Part shown: in pieces, positions 19,214-32,300 of the stretch | How positions within the stretch are numbered: position 1 is the first letter of the stretch | Layout: every line of letters starts with the position of its first letter | Assembly (NCBI GenBank): GCA_002077045.2 | Contig: KZ111167.1 | Location: 375,304-439,303 of the forward strand | Length of the DNA: 64,000 nucleotides | From: Rachicladosporium sp. CCFEE 5018 | Lineage: Eukaryota; Ascomycota; Dothideomycetes; Cladosporiales; Cladosporiaceae | Reading direction: 5' to 3' | Notes under the pieces: generated by a model | What the model was told of the DNA's origin: nothing | The model's input: only the letters and a program-made list of their open reading frames with translations | Database searches by the model: none | Program-made: the position numbers and the translations under genes

Positions 19214-19849
19214 CTAATGATCCTCTCCCGCCGCCTCCTCAGTAAACACCCGATACCCCTCCCCATCCATCAACTTGTCCACCTCCGCCGCATCCGTCAC
19301 CTCAATCTTCGCCATCCAGCCCTCATTCTCCGGACTCCTGTTGATCGTCCCAGGCTTGTCCTCCAGCACCGCATTCGCTTCTATGATCTTGCCTGATATC
19401 GGGGTCATGATGTCTGAGGCGGATTTGACGGATTCGACGGCACCTATCGCGTCGCCGGCAGAGACTTCGAGGTCGGTGGTGGGGAGCTCGACGTACACGA
19501 CGTCGCCGAGGGCTTTGGCGGCGTAGGTGGATATGCCGATCGTGCCTGTGGGCTGTTAGGGACGGGCCGAGGGCAGCTGGCTGAAGGGGAGGGAGGGGAT
19601 ACCTGTCTTCTTGTCATCGGAGAGCTCGATCCATTCATGGTCTTCTGTGTAGCGCTTTGCTAGTACTGATTTTGTTTGTCAGCTTTGCCGATATCAATAT
19701 ATTTCGAGTCAGTGCACACTTCTCGAGCTCCCTGTGAACGATCGCGTGCTCTGCGCGTGTAGCCGCAGACCGGATGTTGCGCTACATCGTATGGGTGAGG
19801 ATGTCGCAGCTACGCGAGAAGCAGCGCGGACTGCTCTTGTTGTTGCCAT
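19214..19849 (-). CDS. GCV3: Glycine cleavage system H protein, mitochondrial (copy A)
   Basis: Lipoyl carrier that shuttles the aminomethyl group between the P, T and L proteins of the mitochondrial glycine decarboxylase. Exons 19720-19849, 19603-19665 and 19214-19545; introns of 54 and 57 nt with good branch sites; 174 residues. The first ~43 residues (MATTRAVRAASRVAATSS and on) are Arg/Ser/Ala-rich without acidic residues, a mitochondrial presequence. The mature part begins RYTEDHEWIEL, continues GTIGISTYAAKALGDVVYVELP, and carries the lipoyl-lysine motif AVESVKSASDI (Lys near residue 103). It ends EEAAGEDH. Divergent from MRP17, 208 bases away. Complete second copy at 50728-51365. Confidence 0.95.
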
Positions 19850-20057
19850 TGCTACCGTGGTGAGTGAAGGAAGAGTGTTGAGCTCTCAATGCTGCTTTGA
19901 CAGACGTTTGACCTTCACGTGGAAGTGGAGCCGAGGGAAAAATAAGGTATTTAAGCTTATAGTGCTTGGAGTCGCGAACCTATTTCGGACGTGGAATCCC
20001 GAAAGATGCCCATGTGATCGAGCCGTGAACGACTGAAGCAGTACATTCAACGCAAGC

Positions 20058-20528
20058 ATGCTATACGAGCTCATTGGCGTGGTATGCTCTCCGCTCCGCT
20101 ATACCTCCATAGCCCTCACTGACAACTCCACTCCCAGTGCCGCCCCTCCCGTCCCCTCACAGAAATCAAAGAGTCCTTCCTCCCTCTCCTCCTCCTCCTC
20201 CTCCCACACCCCTCTAATATCATCTAGAATCGTGCGCACATCCTCTCTCCTCGTCCTAAACGCCGGCGGCGTCGTCCGCGGCATCACAAACTGGGGCACC
20301 TTCCGGCTCCCGAAACCCTACCGCAAACAAGGCGCCACCTACGACTCCGGGCACTACTTCATATTGAGATTTGACTCGAGTGCGAAGACACAGCATGCGG
20401 TGAGACGGACGCTGGGATTGGATCCGAGGTTGATTCGGTATAGTGTTGTGAAGATGGGGGCGAAGTTGGAGGATGTTGCTAAGGTTGGGGGGCAGGCGGA
20501 GTGGGGTGGGAAGGGGGAGGGGTACTGA
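20058..20528 (+). CDS. MRP17: Mitochondrial small-subunit ribosomal protein bS6m (copy A)
   Basis: Component of the mitochondrial 37S ribosomal subunit. Exons 20058-20081 (MLYELIGV), 20138-20172 and 20228-20528; 119 residues. Exon 2 supplies CRPSRPLTEIKE and exon 3 begins IVRTSSLLVLNAGGVVRGI, then NWGTFRLPKPYRKQG, HYFILRFDSSAKTQHAVRRTL and LDPRLIRYSVVKMG. This matches the bS6/Mrp17 pattern, including the typical MLYELIG start. The second intron uses an unusual GTCCTT donor. It is supported by copy B, where the exon sequence is conserved and the intron is rewritten but keeps CTAAC and CAG. Convergent with NUP192. Confidence 0.9.
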   Translation: MLYELIGVVCSPLRYTSIALTDNSTPSAAPPVPSQKSKSPSSLSSSSSSHTPLISSRIVRTSSLLVLNAGGVVRGITNWGTFRLPKPYRKQGATYDSGHYFILRFDSSAKTQHAVRRTLGLDPRLIRYSVVKMGAKLEDVAKVGGQAEWGGKGEGY

Positions 20529-20790
20529 GGTTGAATCGATGGATGATGTGAGATTAAGAGTGGACAAGGGAGTGTAAGATGCATGGCGTGGGACTGTGGA
20601 TTTGATGGCGTTGGCATGGTTTTGGCTGTATGGCTGTACCGCAGAGACTGTACAAAGGACATGGTTGTCGGTAGAGAGGCATAAAAGGTCGGCATGAACG
20701 TATACAATGTCAACTTGCGCATGAAAGCTGAGCATAGTATCAGTCCTGATCTGTGACTCGATCGCTATGCCACAAAGAGGTATATGTCGT

Positions 20791-23700
20791 TCAAGTGAAG
20801 CCACCCATTGTCGTTCTCTTCTTCTCCGCCGGCTCATCATCCTGCATCACATATTAGTCTGCATCCATTCTCATTGAGACATAACGCATGAACATACATC
20901 TAGCCATCCACTGATAACGACCAATCTTCCAAACTCCTCCGCGACCTCCTTAGCCTCTACTTCAGGCGGACCAGCAGTCCGATCCAACTTGCTAACCCGC
21001 TTGAACACCGCCATCATGCATGTTCGATTCTGCGTCAGAAACGCCTTTGCCTGATGGAGCACACTTCCGTTACTAGGTCCTCTGCTGACGACGACAGCAG
21101 TGACGACCCTGAGCACCGCGCTCAGGAATCGGTAGAACTGTCGTAGCGCGGCGAGATTGTCGATGTCTAATCCGATGTCAGGGTCAGTGGCGAAGAGGTT
21201 CGAGTCGGCGATTGCTTGGAAGAGGCCCGAGGTGAGCAGCAAGCTGGAGCCTTCAGGCGAGACGCGGGCGAGATTCAGGATGAGGGAGAGTGCGGTGTGG
21301 AAGTAAGACAGCGCTGTTGGGAGGTCCGCGTCAGCGTTGCGGAAGGAGTGGGAGGCAGTGGTGATGCTGCTGTCGAGCAGGACAGGGAGGAAGTTCAGCT
21401 TTGTGAGAGAGCGCAGCAGAATCGGAAGGGTTGCTGTCGCGGCGAAGAGCGGGAGCAGGGCGTCTAGGAAGAGTAATGCGGAGATTCGCGTTGTGCCGCG
21501 GCCGGAAAAGGCATCTTCGGTAATGACGCGGATGAGACGCTCACCGGCGGTTTGAACTTGTAGGAGAAGCTGATTGGAGGCCACTGGAGGTTGCCTTGAC
21601 TTCTGGGATTGTGAGTGCGCCGATGAGGTGACAGTATCAGCCAGCACGAGGCAGCAGATCCGGTAGCATACATCTCGGAGGACTAGGCTGGTCTCGCTAT
21701 CGCAGATGGCTTTCACGCAGACGTGGAAGGCGGTGTGTAGGCGCTCCGCTCGGCTGCTAGATGATTGTGGATCGCTCTTAGAGGACGTTGCGACGCTTGC
21801 GCTGATTAGTGTGAGAGTCAACCTCGCGAAGAGCCCAGCCGCGTCCATGTCGTCACCAAGAGACTTTTCTAGACGTGAGAGCACTACTTGAAACGCCTGT
21901 AGGGCGAACATCGTCAGATCGGTCTCGTTAAGTCCGCCGGCAGTCACAATCGTAGACACGACATCCGTCCATGCCTCAGTAGCGTCAAGCCGTGCTCGCT
22001 GGATCTCTCGGAATGCATTCTGGCTGGACAGACTTGCAAGTAGCGCTGTCTCCTCGTCGTCTACTTGCTGGGCTTCAAGTGTACCAGCGTATACGTCGCC
22101 ACTTAGGTGAAGCTCCCGTCTGCGCACAGCCAGAAGCTCAGCAGCCAGGTCCAGATCAAAGCTGGGAGTGCCAGATGCTGGCTCTGAGATACACGGCGAT
22201 AGATCCACTCCTTCGTAATGACGTAGTGAGATGTCAGGCGGAGCTGCAACCTCGATGTCAAAAAAGTCAATCAGCTGCAGTATTGACGCCGCAGCTGTGT
22301 CCTCGCCATTTGGCTCGATGACAGCTCCTAGCAGAGCATTGACCTGTCGACCGCGAAGAGAGTCCATCCTACCATCAGAGAGGGCCCGTAGCTCCAGTCC
22401 GGCGTACTCGAAGTGGGCATCACGGCACTGCATAAAGTCCCTGATGCCGCTACCGCCGGGATTTAGCAATACTGCTGGATCGCTCGGCGATAGATCATCC
22501 CAAAGCCCATCAGGACGTGTCTCAAGTAGTGATATGGCAATGGCGGGCAGAAAGTCGAGGCTGCGTAGCTCACTCTGCACCACGTGAGCAGTCAGTGTTG
22601 CGGCTGCGAGCTTGGTCATAACCTCCGTACAACCGCGCTTCAGCGACAAGAGCCAAGACAGGTTAGTCTGATCAGCACCTGTCGGAAGATCGTTGGCGCA
22701 TCTTGCAATGGCATGGAACAACGATGTGCCCGACGCGAAGAGTCCGTCTCCTTCTGAGATGACATTGCTGATGCGGCCGTTGGCGTCCAGCAGTCCGAGC
22801 ATGGTATGTGCAATCGTCGGCGTGGCTTTCGACGCGTCAAGGCTGCTAGTCAGGAACTCCACCAGAGCTCTCGCCTTGGTGATTCTGAGCGGCTCAGTGT
22901 TCTCTTTGACGCCTTGCTCGAAGTCGATTGCATCGAGCGTGAACGCATCGCGTAGATGTTCTGCAACTGCGTCCGCAAAGGGTTGCACACTGCCCACAAG
23001 CCTGTTGCCAACCCGTTGGCCGGACATGGGATCCACAACAGACGTGAGCTTGCTTGACGTTGATAGCCTTCCGAGCAGGCTGATGGCACTCATCGATAGC
23101 TCGAGATGCTTGCTGGCGACGAAGAAGTACACAAATCCCATTGCTGGCAGCTGGCTCAACATGACTTCGTCGAATGAGGCGATCGCAGGATTCGCCACAG
23201 CATCGCTTCTCGTTGGTGCAGATATCTTTATGACCGGCCGTACGATGCTGAAGTACGTTGGCTGAAGGCGCATTACCAAGTCCATTACTTGGATAGCTTT
23301 CGTGGTCATCTGCACGACCGGCGATGCACTGTCGAAAGCCTCCATCTCTTCCACAGCCGGATGCAAACAGTCGTACAGAGCCACAATCGTGCTATTGCTG
23401 AACATGTGCTCCATGGTACGTGCGAACGGGTGCAATCGGACATACGTCTGCAGCGATTCGGTCTTGATCGTCTTCTCGACCGCGAGGCTGCTCGTGTTGG
23501 CCAGCACAACTAGGCTCTCGTTGAAGGTCGATAGCGCAAGCCATGCGAATGTTAGACAGGCGTGGCGAAGTACGCTGCAGAGCAGTCTATCTTCCATCAG
23601 CGATGGCTGAGCCATAGGCAGCGCCAGTACTTGGCCCAACACGAAGTCAACACAAGGCTCCATGCCATCGCGTCGTTGTGATGAGCCCAGTGACTCGGGG

Positions 23701-25904
23701 AACGGCAAAGGATGGAGCAAAACATCTGGATCATTGCGAACTGGCTCCATGAGTGCGTTAAGTAGATGTACGAACGATGTCGCGATCTCGGCATTCTCCG
23801 CCATACGGTTCAGATACTGCTTCGCTGGTGGAGGCCGAAGACCAGGCGTGGTCTGCTGTCTTCCGTCACCAGCTTCCATACCGCCAGAAAGCCAGGAATC
23901 GATTGCTGTCCATACTCCGTCATTGATGTCCACAGTCTTGTCTGTAAGAAGTGCTGCCAACAAGTCGAAGCACGACGATTGAACGTTGGGGGGCGAATTG
24001 CTTTGTACTAGACGAAGTAGATACTCATGCAGAGGAAATGGCTGCTCGCGTAGGATCCAATGGCGAGCAGCGGGACTGTTCTCGCAGACGTAGGCAGCTA
24101 AGCGAATGTATGCTTCGAGCATGATAGGTGTTTCCTTTTCGGTGATATTCACATCCTTCACGCCGTCCGCCCGGCCAATAGAGTCTTGCAGTACAGCCGG
24201 CCTACCTTTGTTCTGCGTGGCAAACACCTCAAGCTCGCCAAAAATCTGCGCCCAGCTGACCGCATGCGCTATCTTAGGCTGGCCGGCCACAAGACTCATC
24301 TCACCCAGCAGGAAGCGATGCGTGTTGTTCGCGGACTTCATGTCTCCCGAGATGGCTTTCAGCAGTTGACAGAATGCAGCAACGCGAGGGGTTGGTAATC
24401 TTTGCGACGCCCAGCGCAGAAAGCCGCACAAATTGCCTCCCGGATCCGACCAGAAGTCTTCAGCGGCTTCGGCGTCTTCTTGATATGCGCCTGCAACAAC
24501 GAGCATGAACCTTTCCAAGTCCATCGAGTCGGGTTGGACACCTTCCACGGGCAACGAATAGACTCGTCGTCTGACATCGTCCTCTTGAGTTTTCAACTTC
24601 CTCAGTAGATCTGGCATGTTCGATACGAACGCGCCGACGAATTCCTGCATCAGTTCCATCACAAGGGACGCAAAGTCGCGCGAAGGGCCGGTTGTGTCAT
24701 GGGAGAAGGCAACGCTGTTGTCGAGAAGGAAGCCAACCAGGCCAGCCTTGGCCGGGTCGTACCAGCTTTCCGTCTTGAGGAAGTCGGTGATGCCAAGCAT
24801 GAGATGAAAGGCCTTCCCTTCACAACAATCTGTGAACAGCTTGCTGCGCTCCTGCTCCAGCTTCGCGAGCGGACCTTCTCGTACGCTGCTATGCGCGGAA
24901 GGCTCACCAAACCGCGCACTGTACTCTGCCAGCCACCAGATAGTCGTGGCTGATTGGTACATTTTCGCCTTCCATTGCAGCTGACCAGGACCAGGCGCAA
25001 AGAGCCTGTGCAAGTCTCGCGCAGCGTCATCAGTCGTGGAGTCTGAAGATCCAAAGTGTGCAGAACCTGCAAGTAAAATGGGAGCATAATGGACCATGAT
25101 ATCAGCAGTGATGTCCGCGGCGGCTGCCTTGCTGAGGAAGCCGCGATAATCTTCTGGGAACACATAGCTGCTGGTGATGAGATAGGTCATTGTCGATGCC
25201 AAAGCTTCATGCTGGCGAGTGAGTAGCATTCTCTGGGCTTGTAGCATCTCGCCATGTGGAGTGTTGAGGTCACGACCCGTCATAGCAAACATCTGAACGT
25301 GATCCTGAGTCTTCTTGAGACCATCCTCGATCACCGTAAGCCCATCTATGCATCTCCTCCAGAAAGCAGAGCGCTCACTGGGCGGTGCATCGGCTCCTCC
25401 TATGATCTCACGTACAGCACTTTGCGCAAGCTGCGCCTCTCCGTCATCGGCATCCGCATTGGCACCCTTCTTGCACAGTAAGCGTACGCATTCCGTAAGT
25501 GCCTCCCGTTGATTTTGGAATCTTAGGATCGCGCGTAGGGGTAAGAGCTCCGAGTAGCCATCCGAAGATGCCGAGACCGCAAGATAGAGCTGCGCAGCCT
25601 CCAGCTCGTCCAGATCCAGTTCGTCCGCCACCTGTATCGCTCCTTCCCGAAATTCCTGGTTGATAGAGTATTCCTCATTGCCAAGCTTGACTTTGCTGGT
25701 CGGGGGATTGCCGGTCGGACTCGCGCTTAACGCATCTCTGCTGGCCTGACTCCTCTTCTTCTTGTCCAACAACCTCCGAAAGTCTGCCATGCTCGCATCT
25801 ATCTCAAGCTCCAGTCGTTGTATGTTGGCGAGCCTGGAGTCCATGAATAGCAGGAGATCGCGTTGCAGACTCTGCAGCCGCTCCAGAGGATCGTCGTCCT
25901 CCAT
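20791..25904 (-). CDS. NUP192: Nucleoporin Nup192 (copy A)
   Basis: Large alpha-solenoid scaffold protein of the nuclear pore inner ring (Nup205 in animals). Exon 1 is 20898-25904 and a 51-base last exon is 20791-20841, giving 1,684 residues, close to the 1,683 of yeast Nup192. The N-terminus matches the family: RLQSLQRDLLLFMDSR, KKKRSQASRDAL, then NEEYSINQEFREGA. Helical repeats fill the rest. Reading through the intron would replace the last 16 residues by VCSCVMSQ. The intron has donor GTATGT, branch CTAAT and acceptor GCAG, and the spliced tail DDEPAEKKRTTMGG is identical in copy B except one residue, so splicing is preferred. Divergent from TEL1. Confidence 0.94.
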
Positions 25905-26355
25905 AGTGGTGTTGGAATGGTATCAGTCAGGCTGTGTGGTTAGGTGAAGGTGGGATGTGCCAAACGAAATATGAAGGATGGCCGACGCCTCTACTCAATA
26001 AATTCTACAACTTGAGACGCGAGGTTGCCGCGTGATTTAGACTCAGGGTCCGGGCCGTCACCATGTGCTGACCCCGGTTGATGCATCTTATCCTCGTTAT
26101 ACATCCGATACCGTCCACACCTCTTATGTTCTTCTCCATCCCACACGAATACAAAGACAGCGAGACTAGTCCCCCGATATGGCAGGAAGTGACCGTACTA
26201 CCGTCTGGTCGGCGACGGCTGCTAGGTGAAGCATCATTTCACTTCACAATCCAATTGCTGCACGATGATCACCTCTCTCCTACCGCATCGACTCTCCACT
26301 CCCAGACTCTGCATGAGATTCTGGAGATCGTACATCCGCGGCCTCTGCATGAAAG
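25905..26355. promoter_or_regulatory. Divergent NUP192/TEL1 intergenic region (copy A)
   Basis: 451 bases that must contain the promoters of both genes. Counterpart at 57442-57883, clearly more diverged than the flanking exons. No individual element could be assigned. Confidence 0.5.
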
Positions 26356-29300
26356 ATGGTAGAGAACGGGGAAGTCACGCTGCAAAGCGCCCTCGGTAAG
26401 CAATCTCACAGTCTGCCAGGCACGATGCGAGACTAATCCTTCCAGATGGCGTCCACGAGGGTTCAGTCAAGACGCGGGGCGAAGCTCTTGCGGATCTCAA
26501 ACACATACTTCGTCATAACCAGAACAGCTCTAAGCTCGGCGGCTTCGCAGACGCCTCCTTCCACCGGATATACGAGGTGCTTTTCGGCGCAGCGCTGACC
26601 GAGAGATCGACATACGTGAAGGCCAAGACACCAGCACTGATCACCGGTTCCACTACTCGTCTAGCTGCCTGCGCTAGCGCGCTGAAGCTGGCCATCGATG
26701 TCGGCGTGCAGCGAATCAAGTTGAAGACTGTGCGGGCTGTGCTCGACCACATAGATAGTGGGCTTCACCTTGCAGGCGGAGGCTTCTGTGAGCCACTTGC
26801 GTTTGACTATGCTAAGTGTATGCGCACGCTTCTTACATATCAGCCGCATACCGAGCATCTTCCCGCGGAACAATGGGAACGCGCTGTCAGACTGTGTCTG
26901 ATATCGATCAAAGATCCGCAGATTGACCATGCGGATGCCGGGGCCGCATCGGAAGCCGGGCATCGTAGCACCAACAACGCAAGCTACCAGTCTTCGCGAT
27001 CTGGGACACGTACGGGAAATGGCACTCAACAGCATCAACGAACCCTGTTCCATCAAGTGGCTGAAGAGATGCTGTTCTCCCTACGTGCCCTCACTGCCGC
27101 CCCCAATGCTCCAGTGATCAGTCTTGCATCAGAGGCATTGTGGGGAGTGATTGACTTCATGAAAAGTGGAGTCACGACCAGCCATTCTGAGTCGAACTGC
27201 TTTGCGATCATCAGCAACATCCTATCATGGACACAGACGGAAAATGTTGATCTGTCTTCCATGGTGGCAAGTCACCTGGTGCGTCTGCTTCGTGTTCAGT
27301 GGTCTGCATGGAACTCCAAGTTGAGCCTGGGCAAGCAAGAGATGCTCATCACTATGATGTATTTGCAACCCTTTCTGCAGAAACTACTATCAACAACGGT
27401 GGCCACTCCCGTACGCGGAGATCTCGTAGCACTTCTGTCAAACATGAGGTCAGAGTACGCCAAACGTTTGGAGCGCGATAGATTACAATTAGACAACATT
27501 CGACTCGCCCCGGCAGTCACACCGAAGTCTCGCTTCAGCATACGCCAACAGACCATGCAACTGCAATGCAATGGTTCACGTAGCGAGCATAACTGGTTCC
27601 TGATCTCTGCAATGGCTTCAATCACTCAACTTCTGACAATGTCGAACAAACACGACGATGCTTCTGATAGCGAGTCTGATGGTGGTCGGAAAACGAAGCG
27701 GCAGAAGACGACAAATCAGCTCGATGATCTATCCACATTGTGCCTGGATGCCGATCCGGGTATGCGTGAGGCTGCATTACAAACTGCGACCTTCTACGCT
27801 CAGCAAACGCCAATGTCTACAGACAGTGTCCGACGTCTCCTGTCAAGACTGTCAATTGCGTGCAGCGACGACATCAGTAGTCTGGCGTCGTGGGCCTTGA
27901 TGGCAGCTTCCAGCTGTGCTACACAAGCCTCCTCGGCCGATCTAGCCACGCAGCCCTACTGGGAATCGATTTGGCGAATCGCCTGTCGCTCACTCGCGAA
28001 TCCCGGGAGCTGCAGAGCGGCTTGCCATCTCATGTGGTTGGTAATTCATCATGGACTAGTCTCCCGAGCCTTGATCACCGAGCTTGTGCAGAGTTTTCAT
28101 TCTGCCATTGATCTCAACGGGCCCACTCTTCTCTGCGACTCGACGTTGCAACTCATATGCCTCCTACTGAAACAGGTACCAATTTTGGTGCCTAGCATAT
28201 CGGTCGCCTTAGCAGATGTGTTTGCCACATGGGTACTCAGACGCTGGACTCCGGGGAATTTTGAAGATCGCGCCTATGCCGCATCGAGCAAGCTGTTCGA
28301 TGCAATCGACATGACACGGTTCACGGCAGATGCATTGAAGCAGGAGCCACATGAAGTGTCGCATTGTGGCTTCCCAGTGTGGAATAGCCTTGCTCGCAGT
28401 CACTTGCAGGTCGTTGGAGACCAAGAGCTGGTCCATTACCTGCTTTCACTGCCAGAGAGCACTCAAAGTTCATCGGCAAATAGATCGGAGCTCTCCACTG
28501 CTCCTGGCAGCACCAGACAGACTGCAGGGAGGTTGACTGCAGAAAGTCTGATACTTAATCATATGCTGAAGGAGACGCAGAGCGCTGAGACGCATTGGCG
28601 ATCGATCGTACAGGAGCATCGTAGTCCCAGCCTGGAGGCGTTCCGGACGCTGTGCTCGGCGCTAGTCTCAGCAACCTGTGCGAGTCACTGTCTCACCTTT
28701 CGAGATGGGCGCAGACAATCACAGCTTCAGGAGCAGTGTCAGCGGCTTCTCAGTAACGTGAGCGATCACGTGGCCAGGTCGGCTACCGGGCAAGACGAGA
28801 TTGATACTTACCTGGTGCTTCTATCATCGAGCATGTCTTTGCCCGGACATGCTGCTCACCCAGTAGATGACACCAGCCCGTCACCTGCGTGCGCAAGTGT
28901 GATCTGTAACGTGGTTGCAAGAGCCATGACTGCACGTCGAAATGCTCATACAGACACCAGCATGATCAATGACGACGATCTCATGGACATCGAGCAAGAT
29001 TCACAAGAAAGCCGAACGGCTAGCACGATGGCATTGAAGCTCGACGTGACGGATCACATGTCGGCGCAGTGTAGTGCGACTGCTATGAGAATCGCAGTGC
29101 CGCTATATGCATCGATACACGCCACTATCAACGAGGCAGTGGAGGGTTCGACCACTGAAGATCCCTCCAGCGCAGTTGTCGAAAGCATTCTACTGCTCTC
29201 TACATCAGCACTGCTCGCCGGTCAATCAGTCCTCGGTCAGCTCCCGACGCTGCTCCCAGGACTCAATGCAGCTGATGCCGAGCGAATACTGGATTTCGTG

Positions 29301-32300
29301 ACTGAAGGACTCCTGAGACCGTATGCCTACGAACGATCCGAGGTCGCTATTGGTCTCGTGCTCGATGTCATGACAGGTCTCAAATCATATTGGATGGACT
29401 CTACTAAAATAGAGCTGTACGACCTAGGGCTGGATACGTACAATTGGTGCGCGTCAACAGCACTGAAGGCAGGTGTACTGTCGCCAAACACGCAGAGCAA
29501 AGTAGCCACACTGCTGCTTGAGATCTGCCACATCGACACCGAGTACGGACGCGACTCAGACACACCATCACTATGGACGTCTCTGTTCCAGCTGCTCAAG
29601 CATGGTACCATTACCGTGCAATACCACCTGGCTGCACGTATATCATCAATCTTCGAGAGGTTTGTGCTCGCACGACACGACAAGCTTTTCAGCGACTTAC
29701 AGGAAAGTCTACCAGCCGAGCTTGATGCCACTGAGGGCATGGCAATCCGTCTACTTTTCTTAGCCAATCTTGCATCCTCCTGGCATACCTTGAGGCGTCA
29801 GTGCATCTACTATATTTTCGAGACTGCTGGACAGGCACCATCTGCATTACCCTACGCGAAGAGCTGCGTTCGAAAGGTATCGCAGACCCTGGGTCTCAGT
29901 TCGTCGCAGAAGCTCTTCAGACTTTTTGCTTCCCAGCTGCTTTACACCTGGCTAGAGACGTCGTCGCTCGAGCAGCTGCCGTACTCTGCATTTGAGTACG
30001 ATAGCCTTACCCATATGGTCATTGACAATCAATTGGAGATCTCTTCGCAGGTTCTGATGCACGGACATGAGAAGGACCTGAAGTTAATTACACAATTACT
30101 CGAACTGAGCGAGGGCGAACTTGCTCATCATGCCGCCTGGAAAAGTGAAGCTTACGCCATCGGACTGGACATTGCGTGTGCGGCGGCGAAGCAAGAAGCA
30201 AAGAATGAGGAATGTCTGAGGAAGGCTATGGGAAGCAGGGATGCAGTAAGTCAGATTTGCGTCAGCTATTTACCGGCCATCGTAGGTCAGCTGTACCTTT
30301 GCATGATTCTTGACGACAGTGACGATGCATGCCTGAGCAGGACAGAGTGGTGCGCACCTGCCGCGAAATGCCTTGCTGAGATGAAGAAGTATTGCCACTC
30401 GTCGAGACCACTCCCAGCGCCGCAGCAGCCCGCATTTCGTTGCAAGCAGTGGCCCGATCAGATCGCACGTCTGCTGCGTCGTGTGCGTGGTCAGCCTCCA
30501 ATTGAGTGGCACACCTCGACGTTCACTGTGTGCGCAAGAATGCTCCTGGACAATATCGACGACGCATTGGGACCTTCGCATGCGTGTAGCGTGCTGCGGA
30601 GGCTACGACTTCTTATTGCGACTGCTGGAGATGTGCCCCTGACAGGCTATCCGCTCGAACTACTCCTGCGGTCAGTGCGGCCGTTCTTATCTGAGAGCGA
30701 GTGCGCCGACGATGCGTTGGGTATCATGCAATACCTCTTGCATCGAGGCGAAGATAGTGTGTGCTGCAAACCGAAGCTTCTAGCCGGCATCATCACGATT
30801 GCAACTCTCCAAATGCGTCGGCACATGGCCGGTGCACACGACAGTACGACACAAGAGACGCAGCACCGCGAAACCATTGCCAAGATGCAGAACTTCAGCG
30901 ACTGGATGATTCAATACCTTCAACATGTGAGACCCTTGCTCAGTGAGGGTCTGCACGCTGACTATGAGCGGCTGATCCAAGCCCTGAAGCATGTACGATT
31001 GCCAGGAAACGCTCGAAAGGGCAGCCCGGAGAGCGCCCTGATACTTCTACTTGTCGGCCGACGACAGGGCACTGTGAATGACCTGCTTTTTGAAGGCCGG
31101 GATGTGTTCACGGCGCTGAAGATACTCACCTCAGATTTCCAGTGCGCCATCTCCATAGCCGATGATGCGCTAGGAGACGATGACACCTGCGACATGTACG
31201 CACCTTCGCTTAGGCACTTTTCTACATTAAGCAACCTCAGCGATTCGTTCAGATTGTGGACAGCGTCAGCATGCGGGCGAATGTATGCGGCGACTGGCAT
31301 AAAAGACCTTACAACACCCCACGGGACAGAGCTCAGAGCGGCGGCCAGCAACACTAGTGGGTCACAACCAACAACTTCGGAGGCAGTGATAGTCACCAAG
31401 CTTGTGGCACTCCTCACTTCAGCATCTCGCATAGACGCCAGTCTTTTAGAGATAACGATGCGCTCGATGTCCGCCAACCTTGCAAGCGATGGCAAGGACG
31501 ATGATCTCCTCGCTTTTCAAAATCAGTTGCCGGAATCACTTGCATCGGCAGTCACTGGTGGTCTATATGGGTACTCCAAACCGTGCTTCTACTCAGAAGA
31601 GCGAGTTGCGCTGCCTGATCGTACCCTTGAAACATGTCTGGCACCAGATAATGAGCAGCCCCTACAACTATGGGCACAGACGATTGCAGTCCTCCTTTGC
31701 CGTACAAATGCCAGTCATCCTATCTTGGGTGCTTTATCTGGCCTGCTACAACACGACGCAGACTTCGCTGTCGAAGCTCTGTCCAGCATATTGCATATCC
31801 TGCTCGTGGACGACATCGATCGGGACCAGGCGTTGAAACGAAAGATATCTGGCTGCATCAACGATCACCTTTCAGCCGAAGTTGGAAGTTTCCGAGAGAA
31901 GCAAAGATTCTTACTAAAGCTCATGATGTACCTACGACAACAACCCTACCCCGGCGAGTCGACCAGAGCCGACAGGGCCAAGTGGCTTACCTGTGACTAC
32001 CTGGTAGCAGCAAGGACTGCTGCAGCTTGTAATATGCCAAGCGTGGCACTTATACTAGTGGAGATGACAACTACGCCACTGCTGCAGGGCAATCGGAGAG
32101 TCTCTGCGAGAGCGGCAGTCTCATGTGGGATCCCCATCGAAGTACCGTCAGATCTTCAAATGGCAATCTTCGAGCAGATGAGCGAGCCGGATTCGTTCTA
32201 CGGTGTCGAACGACCTGCCTCTTTGCAGTCTGTGCTTGCTCGACTGGACTATGAACGTGACGGCCTCAAAGGTCTTATGTTCCGCTCCGCAGAAGTCGAC

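Noticed and set aside
22693..23265. Long plus-strand frames inside NUP192, SCC3 and TEL1 (for example 22693-23265, 37586-38491, 39846-40646)
   Set aside because: Antisense shadows of well-supported genes with no family features; several merely mirror the coding bias of the real frame.
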